Positions 9,898 to 18,319 are shown, numbered from the stretch's first letter. The stretch: 59,179 nt of DNA from Chromobacterium vaccinii (GCF_000971335.1 NZ_JZJL01000030.1:1-59179); one strand, 5' to 3'. Notes: generated by a model not told the origin, from the letters alone. Program-made: numbers and translations.

Positions 9898-10149
9898 TTG
9901 GATAGTAAGGGAGGTTGGTCTGCTAACCCAGTAGTTGGTCAGAGTTTAAATGGATTTGTAGGGGCGACGACAAATGTATATGGCAATCCTGACGGTATTC
10001 AGTCTCAGGCTTCAGTGAATGGAGGTGCTTTGTTCTCTTATGGGTCTATAACCGGTGTTAGTAAGAATGGGGCGTTCTTGCAAACGCAAGTTGGTGTGGG
10101 ATTGGGGGGCTCTAAAGTGCAAGATTCTGTTTCGATTCCACTAAAATAG
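9898..10149 (+). pseudogene. Orphan toxin-tip tail fragment
   Basis: The frame begins directly at the end of repeat copy 2 (LDSKGGWSANPVVGQSLN) and runs 83 codons to TAA. It is glycine- and valine-rich with alternating hydrophobic residues, suggesting beta structure. There is no start codon of its own. An ATG at 9862 in the same frame lies inside the repeat and is not a plausible native start. Position between two repeats and directly before a small membrane-type immunity remnant suggests the C-terminal end of a displaced CDI toxin. No family is recognised. Confidence 0.5.
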
Positions 10150-10166
10150 GTGTTTAGGTGATAGTT

Positions 10167-10402
10167 ATGCTATTTGTTGCCTTGGCGGTGGTAGGGACAG
10201 TGTTTCAAAAAGGCTGTGTGAGTTGAATGGCGATGAGTTTCATTTTTTATTTACACCAGATAAAGCGGTTTCGTCAAAGCTGCATGTTGCATTGCTTTTT
10301 GGGTATCGTAAGTATGGTGATAAGGGGTTGACTTTTTGGGGGGTTATTACTCAGGTATTAGCTTTGGCAATTTTGATTGTTTTTCTAAAGATAGGGCCGT
10401 AG
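10167..10402 (+). pseudogene. Frameshifted small membrane protein, probable immunity remnant
   Basis: An ATG at 10167 opens MLFVALAVVGTVFQ, a hydrophobic segment, but this frame stops soon after. A neighbouring frame then continues with RLCELNGDEFHFLFTPDKA and ends in a second hydrophobic segment (VITQVLALAILIVFL) at repeat copy 3. Joined by one frameshift, this would be a two-helix inner-membrane protein of about 75 residues. It lies 17 bp after an orphan toxin tail, so an immunity role in its intact form is the best guess. The reading frame is broken and the 3' end may also have been clipped by the repeat. Confidence 0.5.
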
Positions 10403-10523
10403 GTTGGATTGAGCTTGCGAAGCCCAACGTTTGCCGCGAAAGACACGATGATTTCTATGTGCGGAATTTACTCGTCCTCGATAAACGTTGGGTTTCATTT
10501 CATTCAGCCCAACCTACGGCCCT
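10393..10523. repeat. CDI-associated inverted repeat, copy 3
   Basis: A 131-bp copy. The left arm has GGTTGGATTGAGC where others have GGTTGGGCTAAGC. The right end CCCAACCTACGGCCCT is intact. It follows a broken membrane immunity gene and precedes another toxin-tail/immunity pair. Confidence 0.9.
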
Positions 10524-10538
10524 AATGGTATGGGGTAG

Positions 10539-10649
10539 ATGGAAGGCATAGTTAATGGTGTTGATTATGTTTTGGGTGTTAATAAAGGACGAGTGGGTTA
10601 GTTGTATCCAAAAAAAATAGTCGGCTTTATTTTTGGCGGGTGTAATTAA
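10539..10649 (+). pseudogene. Possible degenerate toxin-tip tail with internal stop
   Basis: One frame reads MEGIVNGVDYVLGVNKGRVG, then a TAG, then LYPKKIVGFIFGGCN and TAA. If the TAG replaced CAG the peptide would read through as GRVGQLYP, resembling the end of a nuclease-type toxin tip. It sits 12 bp before an intact immunity-type gene, where a toxin tail is expected. The fragment is short, so this call is weak. Confidence 0.3.
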
Positions 10650-10661
10650 AGGTGAATTTTT

Positions 10662-11126
10662 ATGATTAATGTAAAAACCTTTTTTAAGGTTGGTAATGAA
10701 TTTTTTGATGCGGAAGTTTGGGAAGGTAATGTTGATGATATTAATTACATATATGGAAGTATTTGTCTGATTGTTGATGGATGTGCTGTGTTTGATAAAG
10801 AGTTATGGGATTGTGTAGATCAGCTATGGTCTTATGTAGTGGATGGCCTTTATTGTTTGTCTAAGGGGCAGCCATTTTCTTTTTATTTTCCAGATCAGGC
10901 AGCATTTGTATCCTTTAATTTGACCCCCAAAGGAGATCAAGTGGAAATATTCATTGATCTTAATGGTGGTCGACATGTTTTGGTGAGTAAGGCATTGTTT
11001 TTGCAAAGCATGAAAAAGGGTGGGGAGGGTTTCTTTAATATTATGAGAAATAAGGTTCCAGAGTATGAAGACTCGTGGATGGAGTGCTTGAAGAAGTTAG
11101 GCCAGGTTAGCCAAACTGATATTTAG
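10662..11126 (+). CDS. Orphan CDI-type immunity protein
   Basis: A 154-residue, AT-rich gene with GGTG upstream of its ATG. The product is acidic and soluble (MINVKTFFKVGNEFFDAEVW start), with no signal peptide and alternating strand and helix segments, as in many small immunity proteins. The stop codon abuts repeat copy 4 directly, and a toxin-tail relic precedes it. The frame is intact, so it could still protect against a toxin delivered by a sibling strain. The family is not recognised, and the role is inferred from context. Confidence 0.6.
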   Translation: MINVKTFFKVGNEFFDAEVWEGNVDDINYIYGSICLIVDGCAVFDKELWDCVDQLWSYVVDGLYCLSKGQPFSFYFPDQAAFVSFNLTPKGDQVEIFIDLNGGRHVLVSKALFLQSMKKGGEGFFNIMRNKVPEYEDSWMECLKKLGQVSQTDI

Positions 11127-11257
11127 AGGATTGTAGATCGGGCTAAGCTTGCGAAGCCCAACGTTTACTGCGAAAAGTGCGATGATCTCCATGGATGGAG
11201 TCTATTCGTCCTCGGTAAGTATTGGGCTTCATTTCATTCAGCTCAACCTATGGCCCT
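11127..11257. repeat. CDI-associated inverted repeat, copy 4 (degenerate left end)
   Basis: A 131-bp copy whose left terminus has drifted (AGGATTGTAGATCGGGCT in place of AGGGCCGTAGGTTGGGCT), while the right side still ends in TGGCCCT. It begins at the base after the stop codon of the preceding immunity gene. The decay marks it as one of the older copies. Confidence 0.8.
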
Positions 11258-11606
11258 ATCCCAGTGAACAAGCCTGATAACAGGACTACAAGTTTGTCTT
11301 ATCTAGTCTTTTCAGCACTTCTCTAGCGTCCATGTTTGCAAAAAGTAAGAATTCTTATCATTTCTTGCTACGTCCTGCATCAATCTCCCGCCTGATTTTC
11401 CTGCATATGGGCTTTATTTCTGTTCTATATGTTTCTCTATGAAAAAGTAGAAAACGCTCGGCTGCCAAATAGTTTTCTGAATTGAAAATTAATCTCAATT
11501 GTACACATTTGGCATGAGCGCAGGCCTCTGGAAACCAGGCTCTCACGCGCATGCGTTCCGGATTGCCGCGCCCATTTAGCAACAACTGAGACAGGAAGCG
11601 CCGCCC
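11258..11606. other. 349-bp intergenic region upstream of the aer-like remnant
   Basis: AT-rich sequence between repeat copy 4 and the PAS gene. No open frame with coding character was found. The native promoter of the aer-like gene should be here; an ACAGGAAG ribosome binding site lies just before the ATG at 11607. No further structure was recognised. Confidence 0.5.
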
Positions 11607-11952
11607 ATGAAGAAAAATCTCCCCGTGGACAGCATTGAATTGTTTTTGCTGCCCCATCGTCCCATCGTTACCAAGACAGATCTGAAAGGCCAGATCACCT
11701 ATGCCAACCGCGCCTTCATCGACATCAGCGGCTTCAGCGAAGAAGAGCTGATCGGCCAGTCGCACAATGTCGTGCGCCACCCGGATATGCCCGAGGAGGC
11801 GTTTGCCGATCTTTGGGACACCATCAAGTCTGGCCGCCCGTGGAAAGGGTTGGTCAAGAATCGCAGCAAGCAGGGGCATTTCTACTGGGTGGAGGCCTAT
11901 GTCACCCCGATTTGCGAGAATGGCCGCCCTGTGGGCTATATGTCGGTGCGCA
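11607..11952 (+). pseudogene. Aer-like redox/energy taxis receptor, PAS domain only
   Basis: The first 115 codons form a complete Aer-type PAS domain: PIVTKTDLKGQITYANRAF, then FSEEELIGQSHNVVRHPDMP and YWVEAYVTPICENGRPVGYM. The Aer family uses PAS with FAD to sense redox state and pass the signal to membrane HAMP and methyl-accepting domains. Here repeat copy 5 enters right after SVR, and no HAMP or signalling domain follows; the DNA beyond the repeat belongs to a CDI toxin tail. The frame stays open through the repeat and ends at 12206, which would give a chimeric 199-residue protein of no expected function. The start is well supported by its ribosome binding site. Confidence 0.85.
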
Positions 11953-12082
11953 GGGCCGTAGGTTGGGCTAAGCTTGCGAAGCCCAACGTTTACCGCGAAA
12001 AACACGATGATTTCTATGAGTGGAATCTGTTCGTTCTCGGTAAACGTTGGGCTTCATTTTATTCAGCCCAACCTACGGCCCT
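11952..12082. repeat. CDI-associated inverted repeat, copy 5
   Basis: A 131-bp copy with perfect terminal inverted repeats. It joins the aer-like PAS coding sequence on the left to a toxin tail on the right, so it marks a recombination or insertion boundary. One frame is open across the whole element. Confidence 0.9.
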
Positions 12083-12190
12083 GTTGTTGCTGTTCGTGAT
12101 CCTGGGAGTGGTGCACAGTATTTTGTTCCGAAGGCAGAATTTGAATCAAAATTCTCAGGGCAGGTTGTGTTTACTGGGAAGAAGCCATGA
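12083..12190 (+). pseudogene. Orphan CDI toxin tail
   Basis: Immediately after repeat copy 5 one frame reads VVAVRDPGSGAQYFVPK, then AEFESKFSGQVVFTGKKP and TGA. The composition and compact ending look like the last strands of a CDI toxin tip, and the stop is 12 bp before the next immunity gene, as in intact pairs. There is no start. A competing frame (LLLLFVILGVV) is hydrophobic by chance and is not preferred. The family is unknown. Confidence 0.6.
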
Positions 12191-12202
12191 TAGGAGTTTG
12201 GT

Positions 12203-12544
12203 ATGAACGTTTATGAAGCACTTAATGCAATGTCAGACCTTTCTGGAAAGTTGGTGACAATTGAAGCCATCTTTGTAATGAAAGGAGATGTTGGATACGT
12301 GGTTTCTAGTAAAGATGATATTGAAACAAGGGGTAAGGCAATCTATCTGGATGTGCCGGAGTTAAAGAAAATACTTTTAGCTAAAGTTCCTGCATTTGGT
12401 GGTGGTCTGTATAGCTATTGTAATGAAGCTGTGATTGAAGGGGTGTTGATTGCCAAGGCTGATGATGCGTTCTCTAGTGCGTTGGTTGAGGTGAGACAGC
12501 TGGATGTGTATGTGTGTGGTGAGAGAATGGTAGCCATTCCATAA
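12203..12544 (+). CDS. Orphan CDI-type immunity protein
   Basis: A 113-residue, AT-rich, intact gene. TAGGAG precedes the ATG by seven bases. The protein is small, acidic and soluble (MNVYEALNAMSDLSGKLVTI start). It follows a toxin tail by 12 bp, and its TAA is the first bases of repeat copy 6, the same tail-immunity-repeat order as the other cassettes. No family is recognised, so immunity function rests on context. Confidence 0.6.
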   Translation: MNVYEALNAMSDLSGKLVTIEAIFVMKGDVGYVVSSKDDIETRGKAIYLDVPELKKILLAKVPAFGGGLYSYCNEAVIEGVLIAKADDAFSSALVEVRQLDVYVCGERMVAIP

Positions 12545-12675
12545 GGACCGTAGGTTGGGCTGAGCTTGCGAAGCCCAACGCTTACCGTGAAAAGTACGAT
12601 GATTTACATGTGCGGAATCTGTTTCGTCTTCGGTAAGCGTCGGGCTTCATTTCATTCAACCCAGCCTACGGTCCT
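12544..12675. repeat. CDI-associated inverted repeat, copy 6
   Basis: A 132-bp copy in which both ends carry matching changes: AGGACCGTAGG at the left and CCTACGGTCCT at the right, so the terminal pairing is preserved by compensating substitutions. That pattern suggests selection on the hairpin or arm-to-arm conversion. Confidence 0.9.
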
Positions 12676-12831
12676 GATTATTTGAATAATAATCTTCCGC
12701 AATTGGAAAATGCCATCAATGGTTGGATAAGAAAGAACTCAGATGCATCAATGGGTGATATGTATGCCGCTCAAGAGATGTTGAGGAATCTACAGAACGT
12801 TAAAGAGGAGATGCTAAATGATAGAAAATAA
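12676..12831 (+). pseudogene. Orphan CDI toxin tail, helical
   Basis: Directly after repeat copy 6 one frame reads DYLNNNLPQLENAINGWIRK and continues through about 30 more helical, charged residues ending in LNDRK. It ends 14 bases inside the next gene, so toxin tail and immunity start overlap as in coupled CDI pairs. There is no start codon or N-terminal part. The toxin class is not identified. Confidence 0.6.
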
Positions 12832-12997
12832 AGAGGCTTTGTTTGAGTTCTTGATGGGAAAATTTCCTTCATTTAAGGAACAGTGGACATCTGAGGGTAA
12901 TTGCAATGTTGAGCAGGATGGTGGTTATACTTGTGCGGGGCTTTGTGCGGAATTTTCTCAGTTTTTTATTGATAGGTTTTCGGAAATAGATACTGCA
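12818..12997 (+). pseudogene. Immunity gene truncated by repeat copy 7
   Basis: The ATG overlaps the preceding toxin tail. Sixty codons of an acidic protein follow (MIENKEALFEFLMGKFPSFK), with an FSQFFIDRF segment near the break, after which repeat copy 7 takes over the frame. Read through the repeat, the frame continues into unrelated chromosomal sequence to 13258. The 3' half of the gene is absent from the window, so it is probably non-functional. Confidence 0.65.
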
Positions 12998-13127
12998 AGG
13001 GCCGTAGGTTGGGCTAAGCTTGCGAAGCCCAACGTTTACCGCGAAAAGTACGATGATCTCCATGGGTGGAATCTATTCGTCCTCGGTAAACATTGGGTTT
13101 TATTTCATCAAGCCCAAGCTACGTCCT
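12998..13127. repeat. CDI-associated inverted repeat, copy 7
   Basis: A 130-bp copy with an intact left end and a decayed right end (CCCAAGCTACGTCCT). It cuts an immunity gene on its left and is the last copy; normal GC-rich chromosome resumes to its right. It therefore marks the downstream edge of the CDI region. Confidence 0.85.
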
Positions 13128-13226
13128 TGATCCGCTGGTGCAACCGCCTTGTCTCCAGCGGCGGTGAGCTTGCGGCGGCTGGCGCCGGCCATGGGCCAGC
13201 CCTCCGGCAGCCAAGAAGGCTGGCGG

Positions 13227-14144
13227 CTACTGGAACGGGAAGCTCAGCCGTAGATTGAAGGAATCGCCGCCGACATCGCTGCGGGTGTGGAAGCCGTAGT
13301 TGTAGATCGCCATCAGCTTCACTTTGCCAAGCTGATAGCCAAGCAGCGGGCCGATGCCGTAGTTGCTGGCGCGGCAGCCGCCGGTCTGCGTGCAGGCCGC
13401 GGCGCCGCTGCCGGAGTCGTCGCTCAGCTGGTTTTCCTGGTAGCCGCCCATGCCTATCGTCCATTTGCCTATGGTTTTGGCGACGGTGTAGTCGATGGCC
13501 AGCTGTTGACCGGACTTGTACTGGGTGTCCGGGTTGCGGAAATTGTAGGCGTAGGTGGCGTCCATGCTCAGGTTCCAGCCATTGTGCAGCCAGCTCAGCG
13601 CCAGACCAGGCTGCAGCGTCCAGAAACCGTTGGCGGCGCCGAGATAGGTGCCGCTCGGCAGCCGGCGCGGCGATGAGCTGCCGGTGGGCAGGTAGACCGC
13701 CAGGCTGGCCTTGAGGTGCAGGTTGTTGGGCAAGGCCCAGGACAGCTGTCCTGGAACCAGGATGGTGTTGAAGGTGCCCCAGCGGCCATTGGGGGGCAGG
13801 CCGTCGCCGCTAAGCGTGGTGTAGTCGATGGGCTGGGCGATGGCCACGGCGTAGTCGGCGCCAAACACCTTGATTCCGGTCGACCACAGCACTTCCGGCA
13901 ATTCGATCAGCGCTCTGACCCGCAGGCCGGTTTTGTCGCCGTTGTGGTCGTATTTGTCCACCCAGGTCCAGTAGTTGTTCAGCACGCCATAGACGCCTTT
14001 CGGCGGCAGCACGCCTGCGGCCAGCCCTTCGTTGACGCCGCGCAGATGAGGATCCCACAGCTCCTGACCATTGGCGCTGGAGTGCGGCAATAGGCAGGCG
14101 ATGGCGACGGACGCGGCCTGCGCGATCATTTTTGCTGGTTTCAT
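13227..14144 (-). CDS. Outer-membrane beta-barrel protein, phenol-degradation MetA/SphA type
   Basis: The start at 14144 gives 305 residues opening with MKPAKMIAQAASVAIACLLP, a clear Sec signal peptide; the longer frame to 14243 is not needed. The mature part has alternating aromatic strands and ends in SFPFQ, close to the C-terminal aromatic rule of outer-membrane barrels. Length and patterns (NNYWTWVDKYDHNGDKTGL, IAQPIDYTTLSG) fit the family first named for meta-pathway phenol degradation, thought to form channels for hydrophobic compounds. No catabolic genes are adjacent, so the substrate is unknown. An ACTQTGGC pair of cysteines may form a disulphide. Confidence 0.75.
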   Translation of the reverse strand: MKPAKMIAQAASVAIACLLPHSSANGQELWDPHLRGVNEGLAAGVLPPKGVYGVLNNYWTWVDKYDHNGDKTGLRVRALIELPEVLWSTGIKVFGADYAVAIAQPIDYTTLSGDGLPPNGRWGTFNTILVPGQLSWALPNNLHLKASLAVYLPTGSSSPRRLPSGTYLGAANGFWTLQPGLALSWLHNGWNLSMDATYAYNFRNPDTQYKSGQQLAIDYTVAKTIGKWTIGMGGYQENQLSDDSGSGAAACTQTGGCRASNYGIGPLLGYQLGKVKLMAIYNYGFHTRSDVGGDSFNLRLSFPFQ

Positions 14145-14458
14145 CTTGAAAGTGTCCCTGTTCGGTTTTGCTTGGTGGTTGGCGGCATGCTGGGCAACTG
14201 TATGCAGGCTTGGCGTTAGGCAAACTGAGTATAGGCCGCGCATTCCAAAGAGGTGGCGCTTGCGAGTAGGCCATGATCATGGATTGTGGACAGAGGGGCA
14301 TGCATGGACGGGATGCCCTCCCTGCATGCGTGGGAGAGCGGATTTGCCGGCGTGGGCGGTTCGGAAAATGTCGGCAAAAGGAATATCATGTGCCGGAATG
14401 CGAATGCGCATGAAAAGCGTTGTAGTTAGGCAACCCGGCCCCGCGCAGCGGCGGTTGG
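14145..14458. other. 314-bp intergenic region
   Basis: This divergent spacer lies between the outer-membrane protein gene and a small plus-strand gene. It should hold both promoters. No conserved operator, RNA or gene was recognised; the only symmetric element is a short palindrome, ATGATCAT, near 14272. Confidence 0.4.
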
Positions 14459-14488
14459 ATGAGTGAACCATTAATGAGGGAAGCAGGG

Positions 14489-14737
14489 ATGGAGCAGCCG
14501 TTGAAGGCTTATCAGGTTGGCGGCAACGATATCGTCGCCGCCGGTTCCGTGGAAGAGGCTTTGGCCGTGCTGGAGGAACTGGCAGGCGAGACCGATCTGA
14601 CTATCGGGGATGTCGCTCCGATTGCGGAGGATGAACTGGATATTCCGGTGGAGGACGAGGAGGGCACCGCCTGTCCCACCATCCGCCAGATGCTGGCCGA
14701 GTTGAGCGAGCCGGCCTATCTTTTCGGCTGGGATTGA
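14489..14737 (+). CDS. Small acidic conserved hypothetical protein
   Basis: An 82-residue acidic protein (MEQPLKAYQVGGNDIVAAGS start, FGWD end). I prefer the ATG at 14489 because GAGG lies nine bases upstream; the frame also allows 14459 and 14474. It has no signal peptide or membrane segment. The pattern of a short strand followed by SVEEALAVLEELAG suggests a small alpha/beta fold. The gene stands alone. The function is unknown. Confidence 0.55.
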   Translation: MEQPLKAYQVGGNDIVAAGSVEEALAVLEELAGETDLTIGDVAPIAEDELDIPVEDEEGTACPTIRQMLAELSEPAYLFGWD

Positions 14738-14869
14738 CGTCGAGTGTCGCTCTCATGCGCCGCCTGGTTCATGCCGGGCCGGGTGCGGCTGAGGGCGGAA
14801 GTGCCAATAGGAAGGCGCCTTCGGCGGACTCCCGCAGTCTTGCATGCAAAACCGCCGGAGGCTCCGGCG

Positions 14870-14912
14870 TTCTTTCATTCTTGGCAAGCGCTGGATCTCA
14901 TTTCATTCGGCC
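14870..14912. repeat. Relic of the CDI-associated repeat, right arm only
   Basis: The stretch containing GGCAAGCGCTGGATCTCATT followed by TCATTCGGCCCAA closely parallels the right arm of the repeats at 8984-13127 (GGTAAACGTTGGGCTTCATT, then TCATTCAGCCCAA). The left arm is not recognisable. It shows the element has spread beyond the CDI cluster. Confidence 0.45.
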
Positions 14913-14963
14913 CAATCCGCAATCCCGATAGGATTGGGCGGCAAGCCAAAACGCCGCCTCGCC

Positions 14964-15530
14964 TCAAAACCACTGTCCCAGATTCCGCCAGAAATCGTCC
15001 GGCACCCACAGCAGGGCGGCGGTGGTGAGTACGTAGCGCAGGAATTTGCCGATCGCCATGTAGCACACGCTGGGCCAGAACGGGATGCGCAGCCAGCCGG
15101 CCAGGGTGCACAGCGGGTCGCCGATGCCCGGCAGCCAGGACAGCAGCAGCATCGGCGCGCCGCGCTTGCGCATCCAGCGGAAGTAGCGCGGATTCAGCGC
15201 CGGTTTGCCGCTGCGCGGCGGACGGTTTGTGGGTTCCGCGTGCGGATGGCTATGCGCGCGGTGGCTGCGGCGCAGGCGGTAACGCAGCAGCGCCACCTTG
15301 GCGCCGTAACCCATCCACCAGTCGATCATGCCGCCCAGGGTATTGCCCAGCGTGGCGACGGCGATCACCTGCCAGAACATGTCCGGCCTGAGCTTGATGT
15401 AGGCGAATACGGCGGGTTCGGACCCTAGCGGCAGCAGGGTGGCGGATACCAGGCTGATCATGAAAATGGCCGACAGGCCCACTTTGGGCAGGGCCAGGGT
15501 TCCGAGCAGCCAGTCGAGCAGTCCTTCCAT
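14964..15530 (-). CDS. YqaA/DedA-family inner-membrane protein
   Basis: The start at 15530 (MEGLLDWLLG) gives 188 residues; the upstream extension to 15668 is proline- and arginine-rich and unlikely. Hydrophobic helices alternate with the motif region typical of the SNARE-associated/VTT family: LPLGSEPAVFAY, then GNTLGGMIDWWMGYG, then SWLPGIGDPLCTLAGW. DedA-family proteins act in lipid-carrier or phospholipid flipping and envelope homeostasis. YqaA members are shorter relatives with less defined roles. A basic insertion (RLRRSHRAHSHPHAEPTNR) lies between the helices. Confidence 0.75.
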   Translation of the reverse strand: MEGLLDWLLGTLALPKVGLSAIFMISLVSATLLPLGSEPAVFAYIKLRPDMFWQVIAVATLGNTLGGMIDWWMGYGAKVALLRYRLRRSHRAHSHPHAEPTNRPPRSGKPALNPRYFRWMRKRGAPMLLLSWLPGIGDPLCTLAGWLRIPFWPSVCYMAIGKFLRYVLTTAALLWVPDDFWRNLGQWF

Positions 15531-15858
15531 AGGTGCGGGTTCGTTCTTGTGGGGGGCCGTCGATGATATCACCGGCTGGCCGGGGTTTCGCCGCGCATCG
15601 CGTGGTAAAGGCGGCTCTTGCGCGGCGGCCGGGAAGGCAGCCCTGCCTGCATCCGCGCGATCCGGCAATCTCGCTGGGAGAGATTAGGTCAGGAATTTAG
15701 GCCAGTTTGCAGCGCCGGATGGCGCGGGCATGCTGGCCTTTTCCATTTGCTATGGTTAAACGGCGTGCGATCAGGCGTCCGACACGCATAAAGATGCTTG
15801 GCATGGCGAATCGAGGACTGGACGCCTGGTCTTTTCGAAACCTGAAGGGGGAAAGACG
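15531..15858. other. 328-bp divergent intergenic region
   Basis: The spacer between the DedA-like gene and aqpZ should contain both promoters. No RNA gene, repeat or operator was recognised. Several minus-strand frames cross it but lack coding character. Confidence 0.4.
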
Positions 15859-16548
15859 ATGAAATCATATGGCGCGGAGTTTCTGGGCACTTTCTGGCTG
15901 GTGCTGGGCGGCTGCGGCAGCGCGGTGCTGGCGGCGGGGTTTCCCAATCTGGGCATCGGCTTCGCCGGCGTGGCGCTGGCTTTCGGCCTGACGGTGGTGA
16001 CGATGGCTTACGCGATCGGCCACATTTCCGGCTGCCACCTGAACCCGGCGGTGTCCATCGGTCTGTGGGCCGGCGGGCGCTTTCCCGCGGGACAACTGGC
16101 ACCGTACATCGTGGCGCAGGTGCTGGGTGGCATCGCGGCGGCGGCGGTGTTGTACGTGATCGCCAGCGGCGGCGCCGGCTTTGATGTGGCCAAGGGCTTT
16201 GCTTCCAATGGCTACGCCGAGCATTCGCCGGGCGGCTATTCGCTGCTGGCGGCCCTGGTGTGCGAGGTGGTGATGACCATGTTCTTCCTGCTGGTGATCA
16301 TGGGCGCCACCGACAAGCGCGCGCCTGCCGGTTTCGCGCCGTTGGCGATAGGCCTGGCGCTGACCCTGATCCACCTGATCAGCATCCCGGTCACCAATAC
16401 CTCGGTCAATCCGGCGCGCAGCACCGGCGTGGCCTTGTTCGTCGGCGGCTGGGCGGTGCAGCAGCTGTGGCTGTTCTGGCTGGCCCCCATCATCGGCGGA
16501 GTGCTGGGCGCGAAGGTGTACCGCCTGATCGCCGGCGAGCCCGAGTAA
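15859..16548 (+). CDS. aqpZ: Aquaporin Z
   Basis: The 229-residue length matches the family. Six membrane helices and the two half-helix NPA motifs are present: [11 protein letters not shown] (residues 59-69) and [11 protein letters not shown] near residue 185. Histidine in LIHLISIP and arginine after the second NPA form the narrow selectivity filter of water-specific aquaporins rather than aquaglyceroporins. It should move water across the inner membrane and may help in osmotic adaptation. AAGGGGGAAAG precedes the ATG. The gene is monocistronic, with a terminator after it. Confidence 0.93.
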   Translation: MKSYGAEFLGTFWLVLGGCGSAVLAAGFPNLGIGFAGVALAFGLTVVTMAYAIGHISGCHLNPAVSIGLWAGGRFPAGQLAPYIVAQVLGGIAAAAVLYVIASGGAGFDVAKGFASNGYAEHSPGGYSLLAALVCEVVMTMFFLLVIMGATDKRAPAGFAPLAIGLALTLIHLISIPVTNTSVNPARSTGVALFVGGWAVQQLWLFWLAPIIGGVLGAKVYRLIAGEPE

Positions 16549-16571
16549 GCTCCGCTTCTGTTGGCGTATGG

Positions 16572-16605
16572 AAAAAAAGCCGCGGCGTTTGCCGCGGCTT
16601 TTTCT
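16572..16605. terminator. Bidirectional intrinsic terminator
   Basis: The stem AAAGCCGCGGC / GCCGCGGCTTT has a GTTT loop, with runs of A before and T after. It serves aqpZ and the convergent monooxygenase gene. Confidence 0.85.
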
Positions 16606-16619
16606 TGTCCGCCCATGCG

Positions 16620-17654
<1,035 letters not shown>

Positions 17655-17853
17655 TCAAATCAGCCTGTGTTGGCGCGCGCGGACGGCGCCGGCGCGGGAT
17701 GAAGCCAGTATACGGAGCGGCGCCGTTCGTCAGAAGTAGGCACTTTCAGGTGGGATAGTTGCCTTCTGGTGCGTATGGTGGTGAAAGAGCTGTCTTGAAT
17801 TATCCGGGTACGGCCATATTTGAGAACCATTCCTGTTTGAGAGAGCAAGCATC

Positions 17854-18252
17854 ATGACGAATCGCAGCAATCTGGACATTGTCCGCGCCACTTACGAGGG
17901 CAAATCCGAAGACAATGGCCGCAACCTGCTGGCGGCGCTGGCGCCGGACGCCGAATGGACCGAGGCGGCGGGCTTTCCGTACGCCGGCACTTACGTTGGC
18001 CCGCAGGCCATCGTGGAAAACGTGTTCCAGCGGCTGGGCAGCGAGTGGGACGGCTACCGCGCGGCGGTGGATCATTACTACGTGGATGGCGACAATGTGG
18101 TCGCCCAGGGCTTTTACCACGGCGCCTACCGCGCCACCGGCAAGAGCTTCACCGCGTCCTTCGCCCATGTCTACACGCTGAAGGACGGCAAGATCGTCAA
18201 GTTCGAGCAGATTGTGGACAGCGCCAAGGTGTGGGAGGCGATGCACCCCTGA
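17854..18252 (+). CDS. SnoaL-like / NTF2-fold protein
   Basis: 132 residues with the layout of the ketosteroid-isomerase-like family: an N-terminal helix (IVRATYEGK), a tryptophan in DAEWTEAAGFPY, and late strands ending in YTLKDGKIVKFEQIVDS. Members act as small-molecule isomerases, cyclases or binding proteins, and many lack known substrates. The gene stands alone between a divergent monooxygenase gene and a strong terminator. The specific role is unknown. Confidence 0.75.
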   Translation: MTNRSNLDIVRATYEGKSEDNGRNLLAALAPDAEWTEAAGFPYAGTYVGPQAIVENVFQRLGSEWDGYRAAVDHYYVDGDNVVAQGFYHGAYRATGKSFTASFAHVYTLKDGKIVKFEQIVDSAKVWEAMHP

Positions 18253-18265
18253 TCGCTTAGCGCGA

Positions 18266-18304
18266 TGAAAAACGGCCAGCTCCAAAGGGAGGCTGGCCGT
18301 TTTG
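18266..18304. terminator. Bidirectional intrinsic terminator
   Basis: The stem AAAACGGCCAGC / GCTGGCCGTTTT has an A run before and a short T run after. It lies between the SnoaL-like gene and the convergent yhhQ. Confidence 0.85.
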
Positions 18305-18319
18305 CTTTGTCCGGATGCT

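Noticed and set aside
12083-12206. Hydrophobic LLLLFVILGVV after repeat copy 5 as the membrane helix of the interrupted Aer receptor
   Set aside because: Another frame of the same DNA gives a better toxin-tail peptide ending 12 bp before an immunity gene, and no HAMP domain follows.
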